A program made the translations under genes and the position numbers. Positions 1 through 14,300 of a stretch of 64,000 bases of DNA are shown here, piece after piece. The notes under the pieces are model-generated. The model saw only the letters and a program-made list of their open reading frames with translations. It did not search any database and was not told where the DNA came from. The stretch comes from Manduca sexta (lineage: Eukaryota; Arthropoda; Insecta; Lepidoptera; Sphingidae), in assembly GCF_014839805.1 (NCBI RefSeq), contig NC_051140.1, forward strand, positions 16,575,826 to 16,639,825, in the 5' to 3' direction. Every line of letters begins with the position of its first letter. Within the stretch, counting starts at the first letter, position 1.

Positions 1-1240
1 AATGATTCGATGTGTTCACGATTAGGAGTCATTTAGTAAAATAATTTAAGTGATTATTTTAGGTGCTTCGTGGTGAAAAAAGTAAGATAAAATTTAAATG
101 ATAATTTTATACGCTTTTAGTTGCTTGCCTAAGTTTAGAAATAACATAAATAGATGGAAGTTAGATGTAATAGTTAACGTTATTTTAGAGTTTATATTAT
201 TTTAATATGGCATTATATTCCAAGGAATTACAATTTCGTCCCTACATTGTTAAATTAATTATTAACAGAAACCCAAACGAACAGAAATTGTTCCAATTAA
301 CAACTACACTGATAATCTATCAGATCACTACGTTGAGTACATAATAAATAAGCCGAAATCCTTGTAATTAATACGTGTTTGGAGATATTATGTTTCGATT
401 AATTTATGGATAGTTACCATGGCGCCGGGGTTTGTGGATTCACCGGGGAGTTTGAGGAAAGTACTGAATAATGTAATAAATGTTTATAAAGCTCCGGATT
501 AATTATAGTTCCAGGATAAAAAGTAACAAACCAATATAAGTAGCTAAGCTAGTGTTAAAAATAAATATTTTATAGATGCGGCTGGAAATGTGATCTTGAA
601 TATAATTTTGTTTAAATTAATAGTTTTTTCATTATGTACTAAATTAAACCTTAAATTTATAGGAGTTAGTAAAATTTAAGTATGTAGAAAGTCGTCGTTT
701 TTAATAAAAAATCTGTTAAAATATACGCCTCATCAAGCTTTGCTCCCATACTTTATATTCGAAAAGAGCAATATTTAACGATGTCAACAAAACAATACCC
801 CGAAGCGTTAACATGGAATTTGCTGTAAAAAGATTAATCTTTAACACAGACATATGCTTATTTCCCAAATGTAACACTGTAATAGGATAAGGGTCCATAT
901 ATCAAAAAACCCGTTGCGCCTTTATGTTCAAACAAAGCGCAAATCCGTTCAACACTCAAAGAGAAATATATTTTCCTTTTAAATATTATTACTGATATTC
1001 GATTTATATTTTATATTTCGAATGCTAATATCTAACGGAAATGACGAGCGATGTGTTCGGAGATTGTGTGAAAATATTTTTTACTACAAAATTGTCTTTG
1101 GTTTACATTGCGTGTACTTCGAGTTTCATAGACAATAAGGGTTGGGCTGGCCATTACTCTCACAAATTTGACCACTATGCGCGGAGGAGAGTCCATTGTG
1201 TGGCTATCTGTCTCTATTGTTGTTGTAGTGTAGACTTAAG
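1..1240. other. AT-rich non-coding stretch
   Basis: No exon with coherent splice sites is seen. A 27-codon ATG frame at 419 has no family resemblance. The MCU first exon could lie here or further upstream. Confidence 0.5.
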
Positions 1241-1250
1241 CCTCTACATC

Positions 1251-1620
1251 AATCAGCCTGTCATCGTCAGCTGAACCTAGGTCTGCCTATGTGAGCGCCA
1301 ACCATCCTGGTCTTGAGAAACCCACATCCAGGGCCCTTATTCTGTATGATAGTGTAAACGCGTAACGCGGCCGTGTCATGTTATCTTCGAGAAATGTGCG
1401 TGGAATGGTATTCTGTAAGCCAAATTTCTATAGTCCTAAACATGATGCGTTGTGTTACGTGCTTGTTAAGCACTGTTAAAATAACGTGCGGAATAGAGAA
1501 TAAGGCCCCTGGGTAGTGACCCGCCCCTTTTTTCAAGTCCTAGGTCCATCGTTTAGCAGGGCGTCCTACACTACGTCTAATAGCGATCTCTACCTAATAA
1601 CCAAGTCTCTATATGCATAT
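1251..1620 (-). mobile_element. Antisense RTE-type LINE relic split by a MITE
   Basis: CAGCCTGTCATCGTCAGCTG, CGCCAACCATCCTGGTCTTG and, after the MITE, GGTCCATCGTTTAGCAGGGC with CGTCCTACACTACGTCT follow the order of the antisense reverse-transcriptase end of lepidopteran RTE elements, from memory of that family. The frame is destroyed. The MITE occupies 1331-1509. Confidence 0.5.
1331..1509 (+). mobile_element. 179-bp MITE, copy 1 (nested in an RTE relic)
   Basis: It starts GGGCCCTTATTCTGTATG and ends AGAGAATAAGGCCCC, with inverted termini of about 14 bp. It differs from the reversed copy at 41243-41421 at only about 6 positions. It interrupts an antisense RTE LINE fragment (1251-1330 and 1510-1620). 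Target duplication is unclear. Confidence 0.8.
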
Positions 1621-2490
1621 TAAAAATTCTAAAGCTCTTTCATCTCACGTCTGAAACCTTAGTTCTTTTCCATATTCTTCGTCGTAGCTACCGTCGCTAC
1701 TTTACTAACAAAATTTCGCGTTAGTTTCGACATGGTTATAAAAATACCATTACAAGTAAGTTGGCGATGGGCCAGTGCAGACTTAGACGGTTTATACAAA
1801 CTGGGTTTTGGCAATGATAAATTATGTGCCGAGCTGAATGATGGAAGGAATTTTACAAATAAAAAAAAAGTTGATGTAGTTGGTAACCAGCAATTACATT
1901 TATTAGATTGTTTAATATGATTTTTTTGTTAGAAATCATATAGATGGAACAACAATATCTTTGTAAATTTTAGCTGTGTGTTTAATTCAACTTAGTGAGC
2001 TGCGAATGTCGCTTGCCTGATTAAAAACGAGATGTTACCCAGTCTCATAATAAATAATAGGAAAAAAAATAATGACTACAATTAAATGTCATAAAAGTAG
2101 TTTTCAGTATTAAATCATTAATGGTCATAGATTCAATGGTCTAAAACAAATAAACATGAACAACTCAGCAAACAATTTCTTCCTAAAATATCACGATCCA
2201 ATATCGTTCAAATTCTGTCATACGAAGGAAAATGAATTGAGGAGCCTTTGTTGTCAGAGGTATTGTTTGTTACGTACAGAACAATTGCACTTCATATAGC
2301 GGTGTACGCGCTGTCAAAGTTTGTTACGTAAACTTTGGAGTAGTACTAATTATATTAACGTCAAATACTGTGAACAACGAAAAAGGTCGCTGTAATAAAA
2401 CTTGTGCGTTCTGTGTGGACGTTAATTGTATTGTGATGAATAATTCGTATCGACGTTTGTATATGTATTTTTAAAAGGAATAGTAATTAA

Positions 2491-2692
2491 TAAGGTACGG
2501 CAGCGCTCTGAGGTCTTAGGTTCGAATCCCGGGTCAGGAAAAGTGTTATTTGGGTTTTTTTGCTCACTATCAGCTCGGAGTCTTGAATTTGTGCTCAATA
2601 TGGTGATAGGCTCTCCCCCTATTACAGCATAGAACACACTTGGCGAAAAGTGGGTGTCCTGATTGCACCCCTGCAAACCTCTTCGGGAATAA
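2491..2692 (+). mobile_element. SINE family A, 5'-truncated copy
   Basis: It retains the B box (GGTTCGAATCCCGGG) and the body through TTGGCGAAAAGTGGGTGTCC and CTTCGGGAATAA, with scattered changes. The - strand open frame here is a shadow. Confidence 0.8.
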
Positions 2693-5600
2693 TGCTAGAT
2701 ATATGTGTTATGATTAATAAACCGCCACGGTTCGTAAAGAAAAAAGATTCAGTCATTTACTTTCAAAGAAGTACGGCCGTTTAAAAAAACATGTTAAGTC
2801 TATTTTGGTGTTTAATTTCTAATTTCCGTCCGTCACAATTCAAACATTCTAGATGTATCTATTTGAAAGTGCGTACATGGTTTAATTCCTAGTTCGTCAC
2901 AACTCAGCCTGGGTTTGGTCAACTGCATGCGTTTTATTAGACGCGTGACACAATACTTAGCTATATTAAATTAATATGCAAAGTACAGCGTATCATAAAC
3001 ATAATCGCATGTCCATCAATATACATTTGCATATCATACACGTAAAATGTTTTCACAATAATTACATTTACAATGTAACCTGAATCTGATAATTTTACTT
3101 TTTAAGATGAATGCAGATGAAAAATTTAAATAAAATCGCATGCAAAAGTGATATCTATTAATCAAACATTGGAGAGAATGTGGGTGCGATGATAATTAGG
3201 AAAGTGACAGGGCAATTACAACGTCTGCCCACATGTGCGACGCGGCGCGGCGCGGTGTGGTGCGCACCCGCCGTTTATGCTTCGTACACGCATAATAAAT
3301 ACAACGCCTCAAGACGCAAGAAACAGCGTTTTTAAATATGCATTATTATAGTAATAGATTGGTGAGAGAGCAAGTCGTTTGACGCGTTGTATTTTGCTAA
3401 CAAAGTGGAGTAAATTGTTATAGGTTTAATAGGGTACCGGACTCATTTTTGTTCTTAACAATTATCAAATATTTACATTTTATATATTATAACACAGAAG
3501 AAATTATTAAAATCCGGTGAAAAATCAACAAGTTATAAGTCTTTGAATTTCGGTGGAAGGGGTAATTAACAAGAAACAGAAAAGAGACGAAATACCCACA
3601 TGTGACGTCATCGGGAATTACAACGCGTGCGAAAGAAAGAGATGAAGCGATATCCCCACATCGCGCCCACTTTTGCTCATTACAATATTTTAAATATGAA
3701 TTACCCGCTCATTTTTTAACCAATTTTTATGCAGTTTTCGCAGAAGTGTTCCTTTTTCGTATTAAAAGCCATTACATATAAAATAATGCACAAAATCAAG
3801 CATAGGCCGGTCCCCTATTTTTTGTCTGAAGAGTTTCTGGGTTCGTTATAATTAGTGTTAAATACTATAAAAGGTTCTCTTATTTGTACCCACAGCTTTG
3901 GATATGCCGAATGTTATCTTACACCATAATACGAGTAAATAAACTTTTTATAACATCGATTCTACACAATTAATTTTGTAATTATATTATTTCAAATTAC
4001 CACAACCAGGCAAGGGTATATAAATATTTCATTTCTCCAAAAGTCGTTATATAATAGAAAATGGCACAAGCTATGAAAAAATGTTTCTGTACAAACGGGA
4101 AATGACTACTTTCGGAAAAGTTTGTAAACCGTCTACAAGACCGAGGATACGGTTAGGCGGTAATGAACCACCTGTAGATCCGCTAGGGTTGAATATCGAC
4201 TATCGAGTGAAATTGACTCGGTAGGTTTCAACGGATGTTTAATATTTGAATTGAATCATAAAATTGTGTACATAATTCATAAATGTTTAATATTGACGAC
4301 GGAGAGTATTTTGGTCTATAATACAACTAAGATATAATGTATAGACGATAGTTCTAAAAGTTATTGAATGCATACATTGAAATTGTTGTAAAAGCCAAAA
4401 AATAGCTAAAAATATTTTAATAAAAAAATACCAATTTTATTCCTCGCTCACTGTTTATGACATATGTCGTAAACAAATTATTGTTCGTCTCTTTCAAGCG
4501 AGCGATTAATCTGCTTGAAAGTCTAACAAAGTATTTTGTACAGCCATGCGCGAAATTGTTAGGTGGTTAAGTGATTTTTTGTCACATTAATATATTCAAA
4601 TAAAATCAATATCAGTGGGACAATTCAGTAATTAAGCTGTGTATTGTGAAACTTATCAATTATGTGTTCTAATTTGTTGATGATAAAATATCCGATGTAT
4701 TATGTATGATTTGATTTTTGTTATACTATTTTCCTATATTTTTTATCGTATCTCAGCAATAACATACATGGTTGCACTAAAGTCGTAAAGATATAATTAT
4801 CTTTTGCTACAAGTATAAAAACTTACGAGAGACCTGTCTAACAATACTCAGACTCTAAAGTAATATTACCAATTTTTTTAAATACTAGTCATAGGTAATT
4901 CTGAATATAATAGCAGTATTTTTAACTCTAAACTCTACTTTAGACAGATTTTATCTTGTCGTTTATTCACTAAGCGACAAATTATGTCCATTTCAATTAT
5001 CAACACGAAACTAAACGCCTCAAATTTAACATTCACTACAGAAATTCATTTCATACTCCGCGTGACACATTCAGAACATGTTAAAGTATGAATTCTAAAG
5101 TCATAAATATTTAAATCAAGCGGTAGACTCGACAACGGTTTCCGAGGCTCACGGTGTGCATTAATCTAATTAATTTATATGCACGAGTTATCAAATAACT
5201 CGAAAACTTCGCTTTAGAACGGTATCATATTTCAGGTCGCGTAAAAACGGCAGTTTGCTTTACATGTCATGTCCATCTTTTTGTTTAATGATCTGTTTAT
5301 TCGTATTGAAGTATTACATTCGTGGACGTATTGCTTTGGATTGTCCAGTAAATGAAGGTAATGGGTACCGCTGGCTGAATAATTGATTCAAATGACATTT
5401 ATTCCGTTACTGATGTTCTTTTGTATTGTGTTGTAAGTCCTCGTACCTCTATATTACTAATAATTATACTAGTCTCTGCCCGGTATGGTGTGATAAATAT
5501 CTATAGCTCTGTGATCTGTAAAATTGTATTATTAAAGTTATTAAAAATAGGAGTATGCAAACAATAATTGCATTTATTAAATTATTAATGTGAAAATGAC

Positions 5601-6425
5601 AATGACGACTGTTGCTGACTGTACTTTGGTAAGTGGAGCGCGTCGGCAATCAGGTGGAGTCCGGCGCGCGGGCTCGGCCGCGTAACGAGACAATTTCGTT
5701 CCTACTGGCGCGGTTATTGTGTCGGAGTATGGGTGACCATTCGGCCTTTATCGCCTTGTCGACAGCTTTCCGTATTAACTGTACTAATAGGATGAATAAC
5801 TGGCTTGTTGCCGTTTGGTAAGTCTATGGTGTTAGTGGCTTCAATTAGTTTGAACTAGGTTATGATTTGTAAAAGATGGAAGGTTTTTTGTAAATAGCAG
5901 TTCATCAAGAACGTATCACGTGTTATCTTTTTCTGACCTCGAAACGGCAGTATGCAAATACTGTTTTTTAGTTTTCATATACATTGTGGCCTCTATCGAA
6001 TATCTCATGATGAAGCAGTTATTCAGTGTCATGCAGTGTTGTATAATTCGGCTGTGTGTGGCGTTGATTTTCAGCACAGTCTTGCCCTTTCCCTATAAAA
6101 TTATTATAGTCAAATATGTATGATAAAATTTGAACTTAAGTTCCCTCAATAATTTTACCTCCTTTCTGAATACGAATGACTCGGAATAAACCTAAAATTG
6201 CGCTTCAATGATATCTGTTCTGGGTCCGTCTTGGCCGCACGTAGTGACCCGTCATTCTTTTGTGTTCTGCCGGATAAACCGGTTGAACCGGGGGATGGTG
6301 GATTCCAAGCACGTTTCAGACGATGCAGCGTACGCAAAGAGGTAGCCCACTTTCGAACAAATTCTTAATAATGAGAGGTTAAACTGACCACGTGCGGTGG
6401 CGGAATTATGCGCCGTCCGGAAATA
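2693..6425. other. Non-coding stretch upstream of MCU exons
   Basis: No coding feature supported. Two GC-rich islands (about 3230-3280 and 5634-5720) stand out in otherwise AT-rich DNA and might be promoter or first-exon DNA, but no frame there can be tied to MCU. Confidence 0.4.
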
Positions 6426-6822
6426 CAGTAGCGTATTGGAATTTGCACTCGTTGAAGTATTTTAAAGTCGTTTTAGCGGACGGACAATAAGGAGTCAGTA
6501 AATCATTGGTCATGTGGAAATTCCAAGCGTTGGTTGATTTTTTCTTTTAATAAATAATGGCAGCAGTAGCATATTGGAATTTGAACTCATTGAAGAATTT
6601 TAATGTTGATTTAGAATTAAACGGACAATAAGTAGACAGTAAATCATTGGTCATGTGTAAATTCCAAGCGTTGGTTGATTTTATTTTTAATAAATAATGA
6701 CAGCAGTAGCATATTAGAATTTTAACTCGTTGAAGAGTTTTAATGTTGATTTAGAATTAAACGGACAATAAGAACTAAGTCATTGGCCATGTGTAAATTC
6801 CAGGCGTTAGTTAATTTATACG
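6426..6822 (+). repeat. Three tandem copies of a ~139-bp unit
   Basis: Units begin CAGTAGC at 6426, 6564 and 6704. Each contains GAATTT, CGTTGAAG or CATTGAAG, ACGGACAATAAG, CATTGGTCATGTG or CATTGGCCATGTG, and AAATTCCAAGCGTTGGTTGA (variants in the third). The second and third are closest. Looks like a short minisatellite. No coding potential. Confidence 0.85.
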
Positions 6823-8187
6823 CTGACCTTAAATAGAAAAATGATTTAGAATCATTGTAGCGTTTTCAGAGACCTAAAATCCCAAGATGAGTAAAGCCGT
6901 AAACAAAAGCCATTTCAAAAATGATGTACTAAAAATACAAATTACCAACGCGTTGCAACAATCTCCATAAAGGCAACAGTTCTTCGAGTTCTCTTTAAGC
7001 GGAAGACAAACGACTTCGTCTGAAGTGCTAACACAATGGAAGCAATGGGCCTTAGAACCCGTCGAGTGGAGGACACTTTCTCCAAGGGCATGTTTTCTTT
7101 ATGCCTCATAGGGCGAACCTTACGTGATTTTAATAATACGCGCTCGGGATACAGGGAAAATATATTACCGCGTAAAAAGATTTCTTTTGAAATCTATATA
7201 GAAAATTGTGATATAAGAGTTAATGGAAACGAAGTTTATATAGAAATTAATATAGACGCATCGACTGAATTGTTAAAGAAATTAGTTGTTAAAAAATTAT
7301 CGTCTGTCAAGTGATTTTTTCAACGACCTTAACTGCTCACCACTAAATTCGAGCTCTGAATTTAATGAATTATTTTGAATATTCCATATCAACTATATAA
7401 GACGACATATTATATTTAAACTTAATAATAGTATCGTTTATATCTATGATATCATATTATCACCATCCCTCAGTAATTAGAACGTCTATGCGTCCACTAA
7501 GGAAATAATCCGACAATGCGGATTTTTTTTAAACTGACAAACGCACAAAGAAAAAGTCACGACAGAATTCTCACCTAAGATAGAACCTTAACAAATCACC
7601 TTCCAAAGATTGCCATCCAAATGTGTTCTTCGTCAAACTTCCGGAGGTAGATTGACTGTCTGATATTGAGTTACTAAAGGGGATTGGGTGGGATTCGATG
7701 GAGTTAAGGTGTTAGCGACAAGGCGGGCGTTTTAAATTAACCGTTCGTCTGCCGTAATTGTTTCGATGGTATAAAATTAATATCGATCAGGGGTGCTGGA
7801 ATGGGATCATAATTGAAAGAATATAAGTAGTTAGTGTAGGTGGGAAGATGGATTTTTAGGTTATGGATAGAACTTTTAAATTCAATATCGGGAGGCCAGA
7901 TAGTTGTTTTTTTATTTTGATTAAATTTAAACATTGAACCGAACTGACTGTTGATAACTACGCTAGTTTGGGGGTCACGATTGTTTTAAACTTGAATCAC
8001 TAAATTTCATGTACAATAAAGAAAAGAAGGAGTAAATTTTTCACTTAAAAACAAATGGCGTTCGTGCACGATATTTTTTTGGTTGTCGCTATCTCCCGAA
8101 GTTACAATGTATTGTGCTATTTTAATAAATGTACATCGAGAATAATTAAAAATCAATTTATTAACGTATAAACATTGTTTGTTGCAG
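6823..8187. other. Non-coding stretch just 5' of the first visible MCU exon
   Basis: One 92-codon ATG frame (7036-7314) has no recognisable family and AT-driven composition. The rest is AT-rich intron-like DNA ending in the TTGCAG acceptor. Confidence 0.4.
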
Positions 8188-8309
8188 AAGTGACGGTGAC
8201 GTACCGACGCGGGCTGCCGGTGATCACGGTGCCGCTGCCGTCGCGCCGCGAGCGCTGCCGGTTCACGCTGCGGCCCGTCTCGCAGACCGTCGGCGATCTA
8301 CTAGAACAG
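8188..8309 (+). CDS. MCU: MCU exon: N-terminal domain, first part
   Basis: The acceptor is TTTGTTGCAG before 8188 and the donor is CAG|GTGATA. Two bases finish a codon from an unseen upstream exon, then 40 codons follow. They include [14 protein letters not shown] and [14 protein letters not shown], the start of the MCU N-terminal domain. The Ser and Cys in LPSRRERC align with the human residues reported as phosphorylated (Ser92) and redox-sensitive (Cys97), as recalled from the literature. The exon is very GC-rich beside its AT-rich introns. Confidence 0.95.
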
Positions 8310-11300
8310 GTGATACACCATGAGATACATTTTAAGCTATAATAATCAGTAGCGGCGTTAACCGATGCGATCCCGGGCGAAGGCAGTTCCTCGGTTTTAA
8401 CAGTTTCTTCAATAAAACGATGAAAAAAGTTCCTTCACGGTTCCTTCCGTGGCCCGTGTCTGCGCGAGGTGCCAGGCGGTTGTCCGGTTCGCTTCCCCCT
8501 AAGTCCGCCACTGATTATAATCAAACCATCAAGATATTTATATAACTCCAGTCCTTTATTATATACCACTGCTAAGTAGGGGCCTCCTGTAGTACCGATA
8601 TGGTTGAGGCCTTAGTCATATGGACTAGCGCGAGTTGGTTCCTCAGAATGTCTTCATTTACCGTAAAACACACGATGTTTGCTTAATTACACACACATTA
8701 CTTCGAATAGTCAGAGGTATGTCCTTTGCGTTTCGAACCTGCGGTCATCTATCTCGGCAGACCGTTCATGTCATATTAGAGTATAGTGTACTTAAGACCC
8801 TATGACACTTAAAACTAGAATCGAGGTACTTACTTACAACTTATAGTTGAATTTTATTTCCATATCTGTCTTTTTTCAAAATTATTTTACATCATAATTT
8901 GTAATGTTGTGGTTTTTTAATTATAATTTTGAGAATTATTGTAAATCTTTCAGTAGTTCTTCTGTAAGGGATAAATATAACGAGAAACCATCTTAAAAGA
9001 TTTCAATCGGGGTAAAGTAATAGAAAACTTACGATAGTAAAAACAGTTATACTCCGTGTGGCTTTTGCTCAATTTTGCTTGGAAACGTCCATTTTGTTCC
9101 ATAATTTAACTGAAATTCTCCATAGTATGTTATCCTATAAGCATGCGGAATCCCGGAACAAACTTATGCCACTTGTGCATTCATTTAACAAATTCAAACT
9201 TCAATTAACTGGAAGACTTAACGCAGATCGCTCCATAAGCTGTTGAATTATGCGTCGTGTTACTTGGGGTTAAAGTTTAATTAATATTAACCATCTAGTG
9301 TAGTGGGCGAATACTTGGTAAAGAAACTATAGACTACACGTTTTCCATTTAGATTTTGTTTGTGTTTTGCAAACAATGATCTGTCCCTAATTATAGTTCT
9401 TTATACTTTTCAATATTAATCTATAATTATCAATATCAATAATTATCAAGAATATTCATCACGCATTTTATCCCCGAAGGGGTAAGCAGAGGCGCAACTA
9501 GGGCACCCACTTTTCGCCAAGTATGTTCCGTCCCATGATGTGATAGGGGGCGAGCCTATCGCCATATCGGACACAAATTCCAGACTCCGGGCTGATACTG
9601 AGCAGAAAAACCCAAATATCACTTTGCCCGACCCGGGATTCGAACCCAGGACCAGGAAGAATATTCGGTTGGTTGTAAATATTTCACTTTATTATATATT
9701 AAAGTACTCGCCCGGTAAGCCTCTTTCCGGAAAAAGTCCTACTAGTGCATAAGACAAGGTAGTTTGTAGCAGCCCCTGGCCTATAAATTATCTCTAATTT
9801 TAAAATATTTGTAGATCTGTTCTATAGGTAATAAAACAGAAAAGTATAAATTTTCAGTATTAGCTTAACTTAGCTCGCGTGAAAGAGTTTTTCCGGGATA
9901 AAAGCCTGCTATATAATTTACCGATATGAACAATAGCCTATGTCATTCACAGGGTCTCTAACTATCTCCATACAAAATTTCACCGAAATCCGTTACTTTC
10001 TATTCCCGGAAAATATATATAGCTGGATTTTTATCCCGGGAAACTTCTTCACACGGGCAAAGCCTCGAGCGAAAGCTGGTCTAATATAATTTTATCTTGT
10101 TGTTCAACACATACAACACAAGTTCTTTGTTATCTCTTCATGTTGCTTATTGTGGATCTATTGTTTTATCCGTCATCTTACCTTTTGTCTACATAAATTC
10201 TATAGTATGATCCTCGAAACAGCATCCAACTACGTACAATAACGGTTGGTTTATTGATGGATATATTTCTAACAATGGTTTCGCTTCAGTCAGTAACAAA
10301 ACCCTCAGGGCTCCTAAGACAGTTTGAATTACATATATTGACGCACGTCCGCCCGTAGATAGTGTAGCGTAACATTTCCTAGACAATTCTACGTATAAAC
10401 GACCAAATTTAGTAGGCATTGTCCAAGGACGATCAATTGTATGATAAAGAAACAAGTTCACATTATGTAGATCATCGTAACTATTTGACTTTATTTTGTT
10501 GACCGCAGTTAGCAGCATTTATTAGGTACATTGATTTTTTTTCAATACCAGAATGAATCGCAACTGTGCGTGATATTCACACACGATTGAACTGTTAAAT
10601 TGTGTAATTAAAACTCGTATGACATGGTGATTGTTTTTGATTTAAACGAACCAAATACCACCCAGTTCAACCTTGCTGATATTTGAGCTACGTTTATTTG
10701 TTTGCGTATATTTCTCTTGTGGCTGGTGTGTGATTTAATTAACCGTAGTTAAATTAAAATTGTTTCATTTTATTCATCATTTTCGAAATGGTTTGGTGTT
10801 TAATGCATTCTGCTGATCTTTTTTTGTACAGCTGTTTGGGTTTACCTGTTTTAAGAAATTAGTCAATTCGTTCCCTTCTAACCGTTTTTATTTCAGTATG
10901 TGTCCTCATATCATGACTAGCTATATGTTTGTTCTAGTTTCATTGTTGTTAGTCTAGTTTAGGTATCCTTCGTTGTAAACAAGAATTTAGTGTGTGCTAC
11001 TTTGTTGTTTACTGTCTTTGTTAATAGTATTGCCACATTTATTTGCTTCAACCGAGCTTTCTTGGGTCACAATTTTATTATTTAAGGCTTTGCAACTAAA
11101 TCACATTTGCGTCTCTATCTTTAAGACTGGATTCGGAACTGATTTCCGGAGCTTTCAATTATTTCTCGTGATTAAATACTCGGCTGGTCCCATACTAGGC
11201 AGATTTCCCTTGGGCCCTATTGCCGTCATTGCCAAAGCATGGTATACGAGTTGCTCTAACTCTGTAAATTTTGTGACACGAGGCGTGGTGTTTTTTTTAT

Positions 11301-14300
11301 TATTCGTTTTTATAGATTGAGTCAGTATTAATAGGTTTTTGACTGATGTTAAAAACTGACACTAGTCATATTGAGTAATGTTGTTCGGTTATTTATGTAT
11401 ATGTAAACGTTGCTTCAAGACGTAATTAAATTGTAAAATATTACTGACGAGTTGGTAGGTAATATAATAGAATTAATTTTACTTCCCATCAAGCTGAAAA
11501 CAGGCACGAGCGAAGCACTTTTACAATGCGATAGGTTTAAGGTTTATTCGGGTGGATGAGTTTTTACGATCTGGCTGGTAATAAAAAAGCCTTCAGAAAC
11601 ATTAGACCTATAAAATGAGGCTGTAAAATCCAAATGTCGAGTACTCTCGGGTTGACATTGGAATAGGCAGGTTGAAATTTCGACCATCCGGTTCGAAGGA
11701 CCAATCATGGATTTCAAAAGGACGGTTATTAAATTTGCTGACGTGAGAAATGTAGTCGAAAGATGGGTCTGAGCGGTTTTGAGAAACCGATTTTTGATTA
11801 TTACGTTTATATAATAAGCTCGTATGTGTGATTTCTTCAATGTGAAGGTTTATGATATAGGAGCGAATTATAACAAAAAAAAACTTTTTATTTAAATACG
11901 AGCAGATTTTTGAAACATCTGAATATATAATAATTATATATACTTAAATACTTAGGTGTCATTTGTCGGTAAATTGACTAAAAAAAACACGCTATTATCG
12001 ATGTCTCCATTTTGGAAGAGCGATCTCCCAATAATCTGTTATATTGCCTTCAGCTTCGGTTTTACGTGGTCACTTAGTGTTAAAAGAATAGTTGTAAAAT
12101 TGCTTCTCTAAAGTAGTTTTTATTTTTATGTAATTACAGCATATAACCGCTTCCAAATCCCTGTTCATAGATCATAGATAATATGAATGTGGCAATAACT
12201 TTCCAAAAGTCATTAGGGACGTCAATGGAGTTCAAAGATAATCTTCAATTATGTTTTATGAGACGGCCCAAGTTTCCTTTGAGTAACGACTTGCGGCACG
12301 GGCCCTACCGAACCTCTATAATGTACTATGCAGGCACGTACCTGCTCGTTCTAACCATGTTAACGATTGATAAATTGTTAAAGACCTTCGTTAATGTAGG
12401 TGGATACTTGACAAGAGACTTAGACTTTGGGTTAAGGGTAAATAGAAGTACACATTACTTAGAATCAGTCATAATTGTGTCCTTTAATAATGTTTGTTAT
12501 GTGTGCTTTAGTGCTGTAATAAATTAGTGCAAGGGTGATCGATGAGATATTGATAGTAGTAAAAAAAAAAAAAAAAAACAGAAAATGCTGGATTGTTTCA
12601 AAGATCGATAAGGTACTCTTGTTTCTTTTGATATAGTAGATGAATGGCGGTAATACAATACTCTCAGTTGACCTTACTTACTCCTGCTATAAAATATGTA
12701 TATATTCAACATTTCCCCTGTGAGCATATTTAGTCTCGCACGGAGTAGTTGTTAATAACGATGAAGTATTAATCTCGTACCATTTGCAGGTGAAGGCTGA
12801 AGACCGTGGTGTGGAGCGCGCGGCGGCGCTGGCCGCGGACGAGCGCATACGCATCGCCGCCAGCGATACCATCGAGTCGCTGTTCGAGGCGGACTTCAGG
12901 CTTATCATCAACGACACAGAGTATTACGTAAAAAGTCCACCACAAGTAAGTGGAAATTATGTTTATTAGAACATTGCTATTTTGTACTCCCCTACATAGG
13001 GTCCACCTTCTGCTATGGTGAAAGCCTTGATAGTGCTTCTCCAACGAGGCGTGTTTCCTGGTCAGCTAGAGTAACAGGTCAGCATAATTTAGCGACTGAC
13101 GAAGGACGTAATGTTTCTCTTTATTTAACATTATATTTGAACTGCATTTAGTTACCATCAGAACTTGCCACAAATTGTATTATTTGTATTGGATTAGCCT
13201 ACAAATAACACAAGTATGTAATCAATTGAAACTGTCAGTATTATTTAAATAAAAATAAAAATGCTTTATTCATCACGTAGGCGAACATAGTTGCACTTAT
13301 GATAAGTCAAGGTACATGAGAATATTCAATTATTACTTAATTAGATTAGCTTATATAGACAAAGACAATAAAATAAATGAAAAATATACTTAGTAAACAA
13401 AGAAGCCAGCTCGGGCTGGCAGGGAAGAAGAAAACATATTGCATGTTTAAGTGTGACTATTTTCAACTTTGCGTGTGGGAACTACTGATATTTATTGCGA
13501 TATGTGGATATAATGATGATGGATTAGTGTTGATCACTCACGCCGATTTGAATTTGGACGTGTGGAATTTGTCTTATATTACTAGCAATTGATTTTTTAA
13601 GATCGCAGAGAATGTTATCCCACTTTCGTATTAATAAGGAAACATAATTAATTTTGTAATTTATAATTAAAAGTTATTTCCATACAAACAGAGAGCTGTA
13701 TTCGATTTAAGAACATAAAATAATCTATTGTCAATTCGTACAGCAGGTCAGTAAGAAGTACAATAAAAACTGTCAGTTTCAACTTATGGTGTGTAGTCTT
13801 TTAATGAACTGAACAACCATGCAAACAAGCGCGGGCATCTGTTGTGCCGTTCAAACGATTTTCAAGCCGCAATGGATATTTGCACAAGTCTGATCCGTTT
13901 GTATTCGTCAAACGATTTGATTGGCTAACGCCGAATTGAGCCGCCGATGAAAATAGATGACTTGTGCTTAGGTACTGTAAATTAAGCGCTATTTTGATTG
14001 GTTGGCAATGTTCGGCTAGTATTTGAAATTCGAATACTTTTGGTTCTTTTTCAATTTCGATACAGTTTCGCCTGAAATGTTTACACGCTCGTGGAGCGTG
14101 TTTGTTTACTTATTTAATGAACGAATGTTGTGGATTTCGGGCTTAAGTGATTTTTAAGTTTCAATTTTGGGTGCAATATTTTTTAAGATTGCTGATACCA
14201 ATAGCGTAAATGAATGAAATAAAAATGCACAGTTTCATAACTTTAAAGTAGAATATTTTCTTATTGGTGGAATAAAAGTACTTGTAAAGTTTTAAAATTG

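Noticed and set aside
3228..3292. ATG frame starting MCDAARRGVVRTRRL in a CG-rich patch, looking like a mitochondrial targeting peptide for MCU
   Set aside because: It stops after 20 codons, has no convincing donor before the stop and cannot be linked in phase to the exon at 8188. Arg and Ala come simply from the CGCG repeats.
5597..5720. Possible exon ending at a good donor (CTTTG|GTAAGTGG) next to a GC-rich patch
   Set aside because: The short frame before the donor has no start context or family match, and the patch itself has no coherent reading in one frame.
7036..7314. 92-codon open frame on +
   Set aside because: No recognisable domain, no splice or promoter support. The second half is AT-driven Ile/Asn/Lys-rich.
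10189..10518. 109-codon open frame on -
   Set aside because: No family resemblance, in the middle of a sense-strand MCU intron, composition like the surroundings.
12183..12527. 114-codon open frame on +
   Set aside because: It is not spliced to MCU exons in phase and has no recognisable domain. Treated as a chance frame.
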